From: Hyphomonas sp. L-53-1-40
Lineage (GTDB): Bacteria; Pseudomonadota; Alphaproteobacteria; Caulobacterales; Hyphomonadaceae
Length of the DNA stretch: 64,000 nt
NCBI RefSeq assembly: GCF_000682775.1
Contig: NZ_AWFI01000001.1
Location: 372,001-436,000 of the forward strand
Reading direction: 5' to 3'
A program made the translations under genes and the position numbers. Below the pieces are notes generated by a model that was given only the letters and a program-made list of their open reading frames with translations, did no database searches and was not told where the DNA came from. Positions 8,702 through 16,621 of this stretch are shown here, piece after piece (position 1 is the stretch's first letter; the number at the start of each line of letters is the position of its first letter).

Positions 8702-9708
8702 GCGTGCATTTGACCGCGACGAACGTAACCCGCCGCTATGGGCCAACCGCTGTAGTGGAGGGCGTAAGCCTCACTCTGGAACCCGGCAACATCACAGCAT
8801 TGCTCGGTGGGTCCGGCGCGGGAAAATCGACTTTGTTGCGCTTGTTCGCCGGACTTGAACCGCTCGATGGTGGTGAGATCCGGCTGGGAGATGAGTTGCT
8901 CTCTGCGCCGGGCAAGACGGTCCCGGCCGAGAAACGCCGCATCGGGCTGATCTTTCAGGATTTCGCCTTGTTCCCGCATTTGACCGCCGCGCAGAATGTG
9001 GCCTTCGGGCTCAAATCGCGCGGCAAGGAAGCGGCCCGCCTGCTGGCGGCCGAATGGCTGGAGCGGCTTGGTCTGACAGATCGGGCCGGCGCATACCCGC
9101 ACGAACTCTCGGGCGGCGAACAACAGCGCGTGGCCATTGCCCGCGCACTTGCGCCGGAGCCTGCCGCGATCCTGATGGATGAGCCATTTTCCGGTCTCGA
9201 CCCGGCATTGCGTGGCAGTGTGCGGGATACGGCGCTTGCCGCGATCCGGGAGGCTGGCATTCCGGCACTGCTGGTGACGCATGACCCGACCGAGGCGCTC
9301 GAAAGCGCCGATTGCATTGCCATTCTTCAGGGCGGGCACTTGTTGCAGCAGGGTGAAGCGGCTGAAATCTACCAGAGACCGCAAAGCGCGGCGATTGCCG
9401 CCGCTCTCGGTCCAGTCAGCCGCATACGGGCCGCAGACCTGCCGACCGGACTTGTCGGGCAGGATGTACCAGTCGGAGCGGAACTGATCGTACGCCCGGA
9501 AGGCGTGTTGCAGGATGAGAGTTCAACGGTAAGGGCGAGCGTAACAGCCAGCCAGCTGACCGGACCTCTTTGTCGTTTGTTGCTGGAGTGCCAGGGACAA
9601 TCCCTTACCGCGCTCGTGCCGCGCATGACGGCACCCAAAGCAGGAACGGAGATTGGTATTCGGCTCGATCCAACCCTGACATTCATCTTCCAGTCAGCCG
9701 ATTCCTGA
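8698..9708 (+). CDS. Iron(III) ABC transporter ATP-binding protein
   Basis: The 336-residue ATPase has Walker A GGSGAGKST, signature LSGGEQQRVAIARAL and Walker B ILMDEPFSGLD, followed by a C-terminal TOBE-like regulatory domain of about 110 residues. ATG at 8698 overlaps the permease stop (ATGA), and the protein starts with the normal first beta strand (VHLTATNVTRRYG). It powers the ferric importer encoded just upstream. An alternative role in another oxyanion or polyamine importer is less likely given the FbpA-type binding protein and double permease. Confidence 0.92.
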   Translation: MSVHLTATNVTRRYGPTAVVEGVSLTLEPGNITALLGGSGAGKSTLLRLFAGLEPLDGGEIRLGDELLSAPGKTVPAEKRRIGLIFQDFALFPHLTAAQNVAFGLKSRGKEAARLLAAEWLERLGLTDRAGAYPHELSGGEQQRVAIARALAPEPAAILMDEPFSGLDPALRGSVRDTALAAIREAGIPALLVTHDPTEALESADCIAILQGGHLLQQGEAAEIYQRPQSAAIAAALGPVSRIRAADLPTGLVGQDVPVGAELIVRPEGVLQDESSTVRASVTASQLTGPLCRLLLECQGQSLTALVPRMTAPKAGTEIGIRLDPTLTFIFQSADS

Positions 9709-9723
9709 CAAATCCGTTATAGT

Positions 9724-9772
9724 GCGAGGAAGCCCTCGCCAATCGGTAAGGCATCCCATAAAATCAGGGATG
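9724..9772. other. Two hairpins between the iron importer and the M48 protease gene
   Basis: GCGAGG (9724-9729) pairs with CCTCGC (9734-9739) around a 4-nt loop, and CATCCC (9752-9757) pairs with GGGATG (9767-9772). There is no T run after the first hairpin, so a classic terminator is not shown; the pair may slow or end the importer transcript or fold in the leader of the next gene. Confidence 0.4.
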
Positions 9773-9800
9773 TAGATGCAATCAACAGGAGGCGCTTTGC

Positions 9801-11183
9801 ATGGCGCGAAATTTCCTGAAACTGGCCGCGACCGCAGCGCTCGCCGCAATGATGGCAGCAAGCGCCACGGCCCAAAGCCTGATCCGCGATGCGGAGATCG
9901 AGGAGACGCTGCGCGAATGGACCAATCCCATTCTCGAAGTGGCTGGGCTGAAGCCGAACGATGTCGGCCTGTACCTGATCAATGATCCTTCATTGAACGC
10001 GTTCGTGGCGAACGGCCAGAACATACACCTTCATACCGGCCTTATAATCGCTGCGGATTCCTCGCTGCAGATCAAGGGCGTGATCGGGCATGAGACCTGT
10101 CACATCGCCTGTGGCCACTCGGTCAGCCGTTCGCGCGCGGCCGGGGTCGCCATGCGCCCGGCGCTGCTCTCTATCGGTCTTGGTATTCTGGCCATGGCCG
10201 CCGGTGAAGGGGGGGCAGGTGCAGCCCTGATCGGTTCATCACAACAATTTGCTGCGCTGAACTTCTTCACCCACACGCGTTCGGAAGAGGCCACAGCCGA
10301 TGCCGCGGCAGTCGAATACCTCACGCAGCTGGGGCAATCGCCCCGCGGGATCGTCGAATTCTTCGAGAATTTCCGCTATCAGGAAGTGCTCTCCAGCGCG
10401 CGCCGGTATCCGTATTTCCGGGCTCACCCGCTCGCATCGGACCGGATTCGCACCGTGCGCCAGTTGGCCGAAGATTCCGGCATGATGGACACGCCGCAAA
10501 CCGATCGTGAGCTGCACCAATACCAGATGATGCGTGCCAAGCTCATCGGCTTCCTCGACACACCGAACAAGGTGGCGCGGGAGTACCCGGCCAGTGACCA
10601 GAGCCAGCCAGCACGATATGCGCGTTCCATCGCCGCCATGCAGGTTTCTGATATTGATCGCGCGCTGATCGAGGTGAACTCATTGCTTGAAGACGATCCG
10701 GAGAATCCCTTTTTCTGGGAGCTTAAAGGCCAGATCCTGTTCGAGAGCGGCCGTGCGGCCGAATCTGTTGCGCCGCACGAGAAATCGCTCGAATTGAAGC
10801 CGGGCCAGCCCCTGCTGCTGATCAACCTTGCCCGGTCGTTGAATGCGCGTGACGAAGCAGGCGATGTCGAAGCCGCCGAAAAGGCTTTGCATGATGCGTT
10901 GATTGCCGAGCCGAACAATGCGTTCGCCTGGGCTCAGCTGGCCATCACATATGAAAAGCAGGGGCGCCGCGCCGATGCCCAGCTGGCCACAGCCGAGTCT
11001 GCCTATGCTGTTGGCGACATTGTGCGAGCCAACCGGTTTGCCCATTTTGCTGTCCAGAGCCTGGAGCCTGGCACGCCGGATTATCGCCGCGCTGACGACA
11101 TCCTGTTGGTGACCGATGCCAACAATCCGGACAATCGCGACATGTATCGCCGCAATCGGCGTTTCTCGCTCACGGTCGAATAG
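9801..11183 (+). CDS. M48 family metalloprotease with TPR repeats (BepA-like)
   Basis: This 460-residue protein has a Sec signal peptide ending near ATAQS (residue 25) and an M48 zinc protease domain. The zinc site is HETCH at residues 97-101, with the third ligand expected in the following TRSEEATADAAA segment. The C-terminal 200 residues form TPR-like helical pairs (PFFWELKGQILFESGRAAES and following). This architecture matches periplasmic BepA/YfgC proteases that guard outer-membrane protein assembly. AGGAGG lies 8 nt upstream of ATG. The DsbA-like gene 100 nt downstream fits a shared periplasmic folding role. Confidence 0.9.
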   Translation: MARNFLKLAATAALAAMMAASATAQSLIRDAEIEETLREWTNPILEVAGLKPNDVGLYLINDPSLNAFVANGQNIHLHTGLIIAADSSLQIKGVIGHETCHIACGHSVSRSRAAGVAMRPALLSIGLGILAMAAGEGGAGAALIGSSQQFAALNFFTHTRSEEATADAAAVEYLTQLGQSPRGIVEFFENFRYQEVLSSARRYPYFRAHPLASDRIRTVRQLAEDSGMMDTPQTDRELHQYQMMRAKLIGFLDTPNKVAREYPASDQSQPARYARSIAAMQVSDIDRALIEVNSLLEDDPENPFFWELKGQILFESGRAAESVAPHEKSLELKPGQPLLLINLARSLNARDEAGDVEAAEKALHDALIAEPNNAFAWAQLAITYEKQGRRADAQLATAESAYAVGDIVRANRFAHFAVQSLEPGTPDYRRADDILLVTDANNPDNRDMYRRNRRFSLTVE

Positions 11184-11281
11184 TCCTGATCAACTTTGTG
11201 TTAGGCTGGATAGACGTGCGGAATTCAGGCCGTATATCTGGCCTGAACCGACTTTGACCTGAATATGACAGGAAACCACGC

Positions 11282-12028
11282 ATGACTTTCAGACTGACCA
11301 CGATGACGGCCGCCATGGCTGCGCTCGCCCTGACGCCCGCCTGTGCCGAGAGCAAGGCGGCGCCGGTCGCCGATCGCGAAGCCATGGAGCAAGTTGTGCG
11401 GGAGTACATTCTCGAGAACCCGGAAATCATCGAGGAGGCGCTGATCAAGCTGTCCGCGAAGCAACAGGCTGCAGCCTCTCAAGAGGCGCAGAAAGCCATC
11501 GCGAGCAATTTCGACGCGATCTACAATAATGAGAATGATTATTTCATCGGCCCGGCCGATGCAGAGATCACCGTGGTCGAATTCTTCGACTATCGCTGCG
11601 GCTGGTGCAAACGGTCGGTCGAATGGATTCAGGCATTGCCGGAAGACTATGACGGTAATGTCCGGGTCGTCTTCAAGGAACTGCCAATCTTTGGCGGCAT
11701 CAGTGAGACCGCTTCGCTTGCGGCGCTCGCCGCCGGCAAGCAAGGCAAGTATCGCGAATTCCATCTGGCTTTGATGGCCATCAAGAACAATGACGACCTG
11801 ACTGAAGCCAAGCTCGACGAAGTGGCCAGGGATGTGGGCATGAACGTCCAGAAAATGCGCGCCGATATGGGCTCGATCGACATTCAGCGCAAACTGTCTG
11901 AGTCCAAGCAACTTGCCCGCGCCGTAGGTGTCGAGGCCACGCCGAGCTTCCTGATTGGCAATGAGTTCATCGAAGGCGCAAATCGCGACCGGCTGAATGA
12001 GGCGATCAAGGCCGAGATCAAGGGCTGA
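11282..12028 (+). CDS. DsbA family thiol oxidoreductase
   Basis: A 248-residue exported protein. An N-terminal signal (ALALTPACAES, a possible lipobox at Cys about 20) precedes a coiled helical region and then a thioredoxin fold with active site CGWC in FDYRCGWCKRS (about residues 104-107) and the cis-proline loop VEATPSFLIGNEF. The helical insertion (active-site type FFDYxCxxC, DsbA/ScsC/BdbD-like) suggests a disulfide-forming or isomerising role in the periplasm. AGGAAA precedes the ATG. It follows the M48 protease gene and the two may be co-transcribed; redox partner genes are not in the window. Confidence 0.88.
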   Translation: MTFRLTTMTAAMAALALTPACAESKAAPVADREAMEQVVREYILENPEIIEEALIKLSAKQQAAASQEAQKAIASNFDAIYNNENDYFIGPADAEITVVEFFDYRCGWCKRSVEWIQALPEDYDGNVRVVFKELPIFGGISETASLAALAAGKQGKYREFHLALMAIKNNDDLTEAKLDEVARDVGMNVQKMRADMGSIDIQRKLSESKQLARAVGVEATPSFLIGNEFIEGANRDRLNEAIKAEIKG

Positions 12029-12045
12029 TCAGAACCAGACGAATC

Positions 12046-12465
12046 TCAGCAGGGCAGTGACGTCTCGTACGGGCTGTCCAGTGAGAACATCGGAATGGTC
12101 GCGATCAATACGCGGCCATCATCCCCTTTGAGATCATAGGTGCCACCCATGATTCCGGACGGGGCCGCCAGTGGCGCGCCAGACGTGTAGCTGAAGCGTT
12201 CGCCCGGCCCGAGGGTTGGGGTCTGGCCGATCACGCCTTCACCTTCGACTTCCTGACGACGGCCTTCGGCATCCACGATGCGCCAGTGACGGCGCACGAT
12301 GGTCCAGGTCTGCTCGCTCTCATTCTCAACGTCGACCGTGTAGGACCACATGAACCGGGCGCGCGCCGGTTCGGATTCGTCATGCATGAACTTCGGACGC
12401 ACACGAATGCGCACACCATCGGTGATCTGTTCGTATTGTGGAGGAGGAACCCGTCTGCCCATCAT
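12046..12465 (-). CDS. apaG: ApaG domain protein
   Basis: A 139-residue protein covering a single ApaG (DUF525) beta-sandwich, with the family motifs ITDGVRIRVRPKFM near the start, YTVDVENESEQTWTIVRRHWRI in the middle (read in parts) and SGAPLAAPSGIMGGTYDL near residue 95. ApaG is a conserved protein linked in enterobacteria to cobalt/magnesium resistance and diadenosine phosphate metabolism; its biochemical role is not settled. It converges with the DsbA-like gene and lies 21 nt downstream of metZ, in the same direction, so co-transcription with metZ is likely. Confidence 0.92.
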   Translation of the reverse strand: MMGRRVPPPQYEQITDGVRIRVRPKFMHDESEPARARFMWSYTVDVENESEQTWTIVRRHWRIVDAEGRRQEVEGEGVIGQTPTLGPGERFSYTSGAPLAAPSGIMGGTYDLKGDDGRVLIATIPMFSLDSPYETSLPC

Positions 12466-12486
12466 GTGAAATTCAATCCAATTCGT

Positions 12487-13689
12487 TCACACACTGTTAA
12501 GGGCGCGCGTCAAATCCATTACAAGATCGTCAGAATCTTCCAGACCGACCGACATCCGTATCCAGCTGCGGTCGAGTCCCATCGAGGCCTGCTCCTCATC
12601 GCTGAGCGCGCGGTGCGTGGTGGAGGAGGGATGACAGGCCAGCGACTTGGTGTCGCCGAGATTGTTGCAGATATCGACAAGCTCCAATGAATTCAGAAGC
12701 TTGAAGGCTTCTTCCTGTCCACCTTTCACCGAAAAGGCGATCATGGTGCCGCCTGCGCTCATCTGGCGCTTGTGGATGTCGTAGTGTGGATGGTCCTCGC
12801 GATGGGGGTAGCGCACGGCGGCTATCGCCGGATGATCCGCAATAATGTCTGCCAGGCGGGCAGCATTTTTTGTTTGCTGGTCGACGCGCAATTTAAGTGT
12901 TTCGAGTCCCTTCAGCACAACCCAGGCGTTGAACGGCGACGCAGCCGGGCCGAGATGGCGCAGCCACGGATCGTAGATTTCCTCCATCCGCGCCGAATCG
13001 CACAGGATTGCCCCGCCCATGACGCGGCCCTGGCCGTCCATATGCTTGGTGGTGGAATAGACGACGACATCCGCGCCAAGCTCCAGAGGCTTCTGAAGGA
13101 TTGGCGTCGCGAACACATTGTCGACCACCAGAATCGCGCCGGCGGCCTTGCAGAGCTTGGCGACCGCCTCGATGTCGACGCCGTCCAGCAGCGGGTTGGC
13201 CGGGCTCTCGATCAGGACGAGCTGGCAGCCCTTGGCGATCTCCCGCTCCCAGGCCTCAAGGTCAGCGCCATCCACGAAAACCGTCTCGATGCCAAATTTG
13301 GGCATCTGATTGGCGATGATCCAGCGGCAGGAGCCGAACAGGGCCGTCGCGGCCACGACGCGGTCCCCCGCTTTCAGCGGTGCCAGGATCGCGGTTGAGA
13401 TGGCGCCCATGCCGGAGGCAGCAACGCGGCAGGCCTCGGCATTTTCGATCAGGGCGAGTCGCTGTTGCAACATCTCACATGTCGGGCTGCCATAGCGGGA
13501 ATAGACAAAGCCATCCTCTTCACCCGCCATACGGCGCATGGCCTGTTCAGCGCTGTCATAGGAAAAGCCGGATGTCAGGTAGATCGCTTCGGAAATCTCG
13601 CCATGTTCGGAACGCATAAGGCCGCCGCGCACCGCTTTGGTCGCGGGCTTCCAGCCCTTTTTTCCGTCGTCGCCCGGTGCATCTGCCAT
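12487..13689 (-). CDS. metZ: O-succinylhomoserine sulfhydrylase
   Basis: The 400-residue PLP enzyme belongs to the Cys/Met metabolism family. The PLP lysine sits in VVVYSTTKHMDGQGR, and the N-terminal ATKAVRGGLMRSEHGEISEA segment is typical of MetZ rather than MetB. It makes homocysteine from O-succinylhomoserine and sulfide in methionine synthesis. ATG at 13689 is chosen because the open frame above it crosses the divergent dCTP deaminase gene. The 65-nt divergent gap holds a possible structured leader (see the separate entry). ApaG follows on the same strand. Confidence 0.92.
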   Translation of the reverse strand: MADAPGDDGKKGWKPATKAVRGGLMRSEHGEISEAIYLTSGFSYDSAEQAMRRMAGEEDGFVYSRYGSPTCEMLQQRLALIENAEACRVAASGMGAISTAILAPLKAGDRVVAATALFGSCRWIIANQMPKFGIETVFVDGADLEAWEREIAKGCQLVLIESPANPLLDGVDIEAVAKLCKAAGAILVVDNVFATPILQKPLELGADVVVYSTTKHMDGQGRVMGGAILCDSARMEEIYDPWLRHLGPAASPFNAWVVLKGLETLKLRVDQQTKNAARLADIIADHPAIAAVRYPHREDHPHYDIHKRQMSAGGTMIAFSVKGGQEEAFKLLNSLELVDICNNLGDTKSLACHPSSTTHRALSDEEQASMGLDRSWIRMSVGLEDSDDLVMDLTRALNSV

Positions 13690-13740
13690 GACACGATAGT
13701 CCCTTGTGTTTCCTGTAACGGGTCTTATGCCTGAGAGGGT
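13690..13740 (-). promoter_or_regulatory. Possible structured leader of metZ
   Basis: Read on the minus strand, the leader has CCCTT and AAGGG that can close a stem around CTCTCAGGCATAAGACC. That inner string resembles the 3' part of glycine riboswitches (CTCTCAGGCAAAAGGAC), but the rest of the aptamer is not recognisable and no SAM-II core is seen. The call is tentative. Confidence 0.25.
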
Positions 13741-13754
13741 AAGGGGTGCAAGTG

Positions 13755-14771
13755 ATGGCCGTCGATTCTGGTGTATTGTCTGATCATGAGATTGAAGCGC
13801 TTCTCGGCGCTGATGCGATCCGGACGGACCTGCCGCTGGATGAGGGGCAGGTGCAGCCGGCAAGCCTTGATCTCCGCCTGGCCGAAGATGCTTATCGGCT
13901 GAGGGCGAGCTTCCTGCCGGGCAAGGATCGTACAGTCGCCGAGATGTTGCAGGAGCCGGGCATCCATATGCATCGGATCGATTTGACCAAGGAAGGCGCG
14001 GTGCTTGAGACCGGTTGTGTCTATCTTGTGCCATTGATGGAATCCCTGCGCCTGCCTGCCGGCATTGCGGCGCGGGCCAATCCGAAAAGCTCGACGGGTC
14101 GGATTGATGTGTTTACGCGGCTCGTCACCAATCGCTCCCGCGCCTTTGACGAAGTGCCGACGGGCTATTCCGGTCCGCTCTACCTGGAAGTCAGCCCGCG
14201 CACTTTCCCGATCATGGTGCGCCCTGGTGACCGGCTCGCGCAGATACGGTTCAAGCGCAAGAAGCCTGAGACGCTGAAGGAAAAAGTGGTCTCGATCGAT
14301 CTCGAGTCCACGGGCGACCAGCCAGTTGGCTATCGTGCCAAGCATCATTCGGGCATTGTCGACCTGCGCGGCATTGGCGCGCATGAAGCGAGCCAGTTCT
14401 GGGAGCCGATCTGGCCGCGCGATGGTCGAATTGTTCTGAACCCGGAGGAGTTCTACATTCTGGTCAGCCGCGAAACGGTGAAAGTGGGCGCGATGGAGGC
14501 CGCCGAGATGGCACCGATCGCTCCGGAACTCGGCGAATTCCGCGCGCACTATGCAGGCTTTTTCGATCCCGGCTTCGGCATGAATAGTGGCGGTAGCCGC
14601 GCTGTGCTGGAAGTGCGGTCGCGGGATGTCCCCTTTATCCTCGAACACGGCCAGCCCGTCGCCAAGCTGGTGTATGAAAGCATGGCTTCGAAGCCCAAGG
14701 GTCTCTATGGCGGCAAGGGCTCCAACTATCAGGGGCAGGGCCTGAAATTGTCCAAGCATTTCAATACCTGA
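13755..14771 (+). CDS. dcd: 2'-deoxycytidine 5'-triphosphate deaminase, double-domain form
   Basis: This 338-residue protein is about twice the length of E. coli Dcd and reads as two related dUTPase-like halves. The first holds PASLDLRL and the nucleotide motif NPKSSTGRIDVFTR (about residues 110-123); the second has YAGFFDPGFG, the GFxDPGF motif of the family. The enzyme deaminates dCTP to dUTP for thymidylate synthesis. AAGGGG 8 nt before ATG at 13755 favours that start over GTG at 13746. It diverges from metZ across a very short gap and is followed directly by a GST gene. Confidence 0.88.
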   Translation: MAVDSGVLSDHEIEALLGADAIRTDLPLDEGQVQPASLDLRLAEDAYRLRASFLPGKDRTVAEMLQEPGIHMHRIDLTKEGAVLETGCVYLVPLMESLRLPAGIAARANPKSSTGRIDVFTRLVTNRSRAFDEVPTGYSGPLYLEVSPRTFPIMVRPGDRLAQIRFKRKKPETLKEKVVSIDLESTGDQPVGYRAKHHSGIVDLRGIGAHEASQFWEPIWPRDGRIVLNPEEFYILVSRETVKVGAMEAAEMAPIAPELGEFRAHYAGFFDPGFGMNSGGSRAVLEVRSRDVPFILEHGQPVAKLVYESMASKPKGLYGGKGSNYQGQGLKLSKHFNT

Positions 14772-14782
14772 AGGTGCATGTC

Positions 14783-15385
14783 ATGAAGCTCTACTATTCC
14801 GCAACGTCTCCTTATGCCCGCAAGGTGCGGGTGCTGATCATTGAGCATGGATTGCAGGAGGCGGTGGAATTGGTACGAGCTGATCCTATGGCGGAGAATG
14901 CTACGTCGAAAATTGGGAACCCCCTGAGCAAGGTCCCCGCGCTTGAGCTGGATGACGGCGCTCACCTGTTCGATAGTCCGGTGATCTGCGAGTATCTCGA
15001 TCATCAGGCGGCGGGAGAGCCCTTGCTGGCGCGCGAAGGCACCGCTCGCTGGACGGTGCTGACGGCCCAGGCGCTTGGTGATGGCATTCTGGATGCTGCG
15101 CTCAGTCTCGTCATGGAATCGCGACGTCCTGAAACCGAGCGCTCCGCCTACTGGCAAGATCGGTGGACGGCAGCAATTCATCGCGGCGTGGATCAGATCG
15201 CCGAAGATGTTGCGTCAGACCGGGAAACATTCGACCTTGGGCGGATCGCCTATGCCTGCGCGCTTGGCTATCTCGACTTTCGCTTGCCCGACCTCGACTG
15301 GCGTGGCCCGCATCCGAACCTGCTGGCCTGGTATGAAGATATGTCGGCGCGCGAGAGCTTTGCTCTCACCACGCCGCCGGAATAG
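14783..15385 (+). CDS. Glutathione S-transferase family protein
   Basis: A 200-residue GST with an N-terminal thioredoxin-like domain (KLYYSATSPYARKVRVL, residues 2-18; the Ser/Tyr region contacts glutathione) with the conserved cis-Pro in SKVPALELDDG and DSPVICEYLD, then an all-helical C-terminal domain. It resembles YibF/beta-type GSTs. ATG at 14783 with AAGG 8 nt upstream is preferred to GTG at 14774. It follows dcd by 11 nt and is probably in the same transcript. Its substrate is unknown. Confidence 0.9.
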   Translation: MKLYYSATSPYARKVRVLIIEHGLQEAVELVRADPMAENATSKIGNPLSKVPALELDDGAHLFDSPVICEYLDHQAAGEPLLAREGTARWTVLTAQALGDGILDAALSLVMESRRPETERSAYWQDRWTAAIHRGVDQIAEDVASDRETFDLGRIAYACALGYLDFRLPDLDWRGPHPNLLAWYEDMSARESFALTTPPE

Positions 15386-15387
15386 AT

Positions 15388-15861
15388 TCATTCGTCCAGA
15401 TTGAGTCGCATCTCGGTTATGTAGGGTTTGAAACCTGCCTTCTCGTACGCGCGGATGGCGGGATCATTGCCGCTATAGACGGTCAGCCGTATCTCGGTAA
15501 GGCCGCGCATGCGGGCCCAGTCGAGCAAATAGTCCGTCAGGATACGGTTCAGTCCCTTGCCGCGATGATCAGGGTGCACGAACATGAATCCCAGAAAGGC
15601 GTGATAGTCAGAGGCAATGTAGGGTTTTGACGCCCGCTTTTCTGCATAGCCCGTCGCAATGATGGTGCCGTCCAGCTCAATCACGGCGACTTCTGCATCC
15701 TCGGACCGGACGCGTTCGCCAAGATCATAATAGCTGATCGGATCCGGCTTCAGCGTATGGTCGTAGGGCCGCTCGGCGGCGATGATTCCCTGTTCGCATT
15801 CTTTCAAGGCGGGCAAGTCGTCCAGTGTGGCGGATCGAACAGGATAGTCCCGATCACTCAC
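15388..15861 (-). CDS. GNAT family N-acetyltransferase
   Basis: A 157-residue protein with the GNAT fold: YPVRSATLDDLPAL at the N-terminus, the acetyl-CoA binding motif A in FVHPDHRGKGLNRILTDYLL (about residues 101-120), and the C-terminal GNDPAIRAYEKAGFKPY motif. GTG at 15861 is chosen since the upstream frame overlaps the SDR gene; AAAGG lies about 9 nt before it. It is the last gene of the radA-cvpA-purF-SDR run. The acetyl acceptor is unknown; the C-terminal motif is RimI/RimL-like. Confidence 0.88.
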   Translation of the reverse strand: MSDRDYPVRSATLDDLPALKECEQGIIAAERPYDHTLKPDPISYYDLGERVRSEDAEVAVIELDGTIIATGYAEKRASKPYIASDYHAFLGFMFVHPDHRGKGLNRILTDYLLDWARMRGLTEIRLTVYSGNDPAIRAYEKAGFKPYITEMRLNLDE

Positions 15862-15865
15862 GCGA

Positions 15866-16600
15866 TCAGCCTTTCGCCTTGGCCAGTTCGCGATAGGTGA
15901 CCAATTGGCCGGTGCGCGTCTCGCTCGGGCTGACCAGTTTGACCAGTTCGGCGGCAACCTCTTCCGGGGTCGGAAGGGTCAGCGGATCTTCGCCGGGCAT
16001 GGCCTCGGCGCGCATGCCGGTGCGTGTGCCGCCCGGATCGAAAATATTGGCGCGCAGTTTCATATTCTCATTCTCGTCGGCCCAGCCGATGACGAGTGCT
16101 TCCATCCCTGCCTTGGCGGCCTGGTAAGGGCCCCAGAATGCACGCGGCTTGCGGGCAACGCTGGACGTGACAAAGACGGCGCGAGGTGCATCGGACTGGT
16201 GCATCCATGGCGACAGCGACCGGATCAGGTGGAAGTTGGAAGTGAGGTTCACCGCAATCGTCTCTTCAAAGCTGCGGGGACCACACGTCTCGACCGGGCC
16301 AAGCGTGCCAAGAATGCCGGCATTGGCAACGAGACCATCCAGACGACCAAAGCGTTCGCCGATCACCTTGCCGAGCGTCTCGATGCCCTTGGTGTCTTTA
16401 ATGTCCATCGGCACAAGAACAGCTTCGCTGCCAAACGCGCGGATCTCGTCGTCAAGCTTCTGCAGCGCGGCCTTGGAGCGGGCAACCGCAATGACGATGT
16501 TGCCTTGACGGGCAAGCTCCAGCGCGGCGGCGCGGCCAATGCCACGCGAGGCGCCGGTGACAAGGACGAGCCTCGGGGAAGCGGAAGGGGTATCTGTCAT
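15866..16600 (-). CDS. SDR family NAD(P)-dependent oxidoreductase
   Basis: A 244-residue classical short-chain dehydrogenase. The cofactor motif is TGASRGIGRAAA (residues about 15-26), NAG is present in LVANAGILG, and the catalytic Ser and YxxxK are in VFVTSSVARK and WGPYQAAKAG. Substrate is not evident. It lies 21 nt after purF and 4 nt before the GNAT gene. In many alphaproteobacteria an SDR follows purF in this way, which suggests a conserved but unexplained link. Confidence 0.92.
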   Translation of the reverse strand: MTDTPSASPRLVLVTGASRGIGRAAALELARQGNIVIAVARSKAALQKLDDEIRAFGSEAVLVPMDIKDTKGIETLGKVIGERFGRLDGLVANAGILGTLGPVETCGPRSFEETIAVNLTSNFHLIRSLSPWMHQSDAPRAVFVTSSVARKPRAFWGPYQAAKAGMEALVIGWADENENMKLRANIFDPGGTRTGMRAEAMPGEDPLTLPTPEEVAAELVKLVSPSETRTGQLVTYRELAKAKG

Positions 16601-16621
16601 GGCGCGGCTCAGGAAAGGCGA

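Noticed and set aside
13690..13755. SAM-II riboswitch before metZ
   Set aside because: The known SAM-II conserved bases are not present; only a glycine-like string is seen and noted separately.
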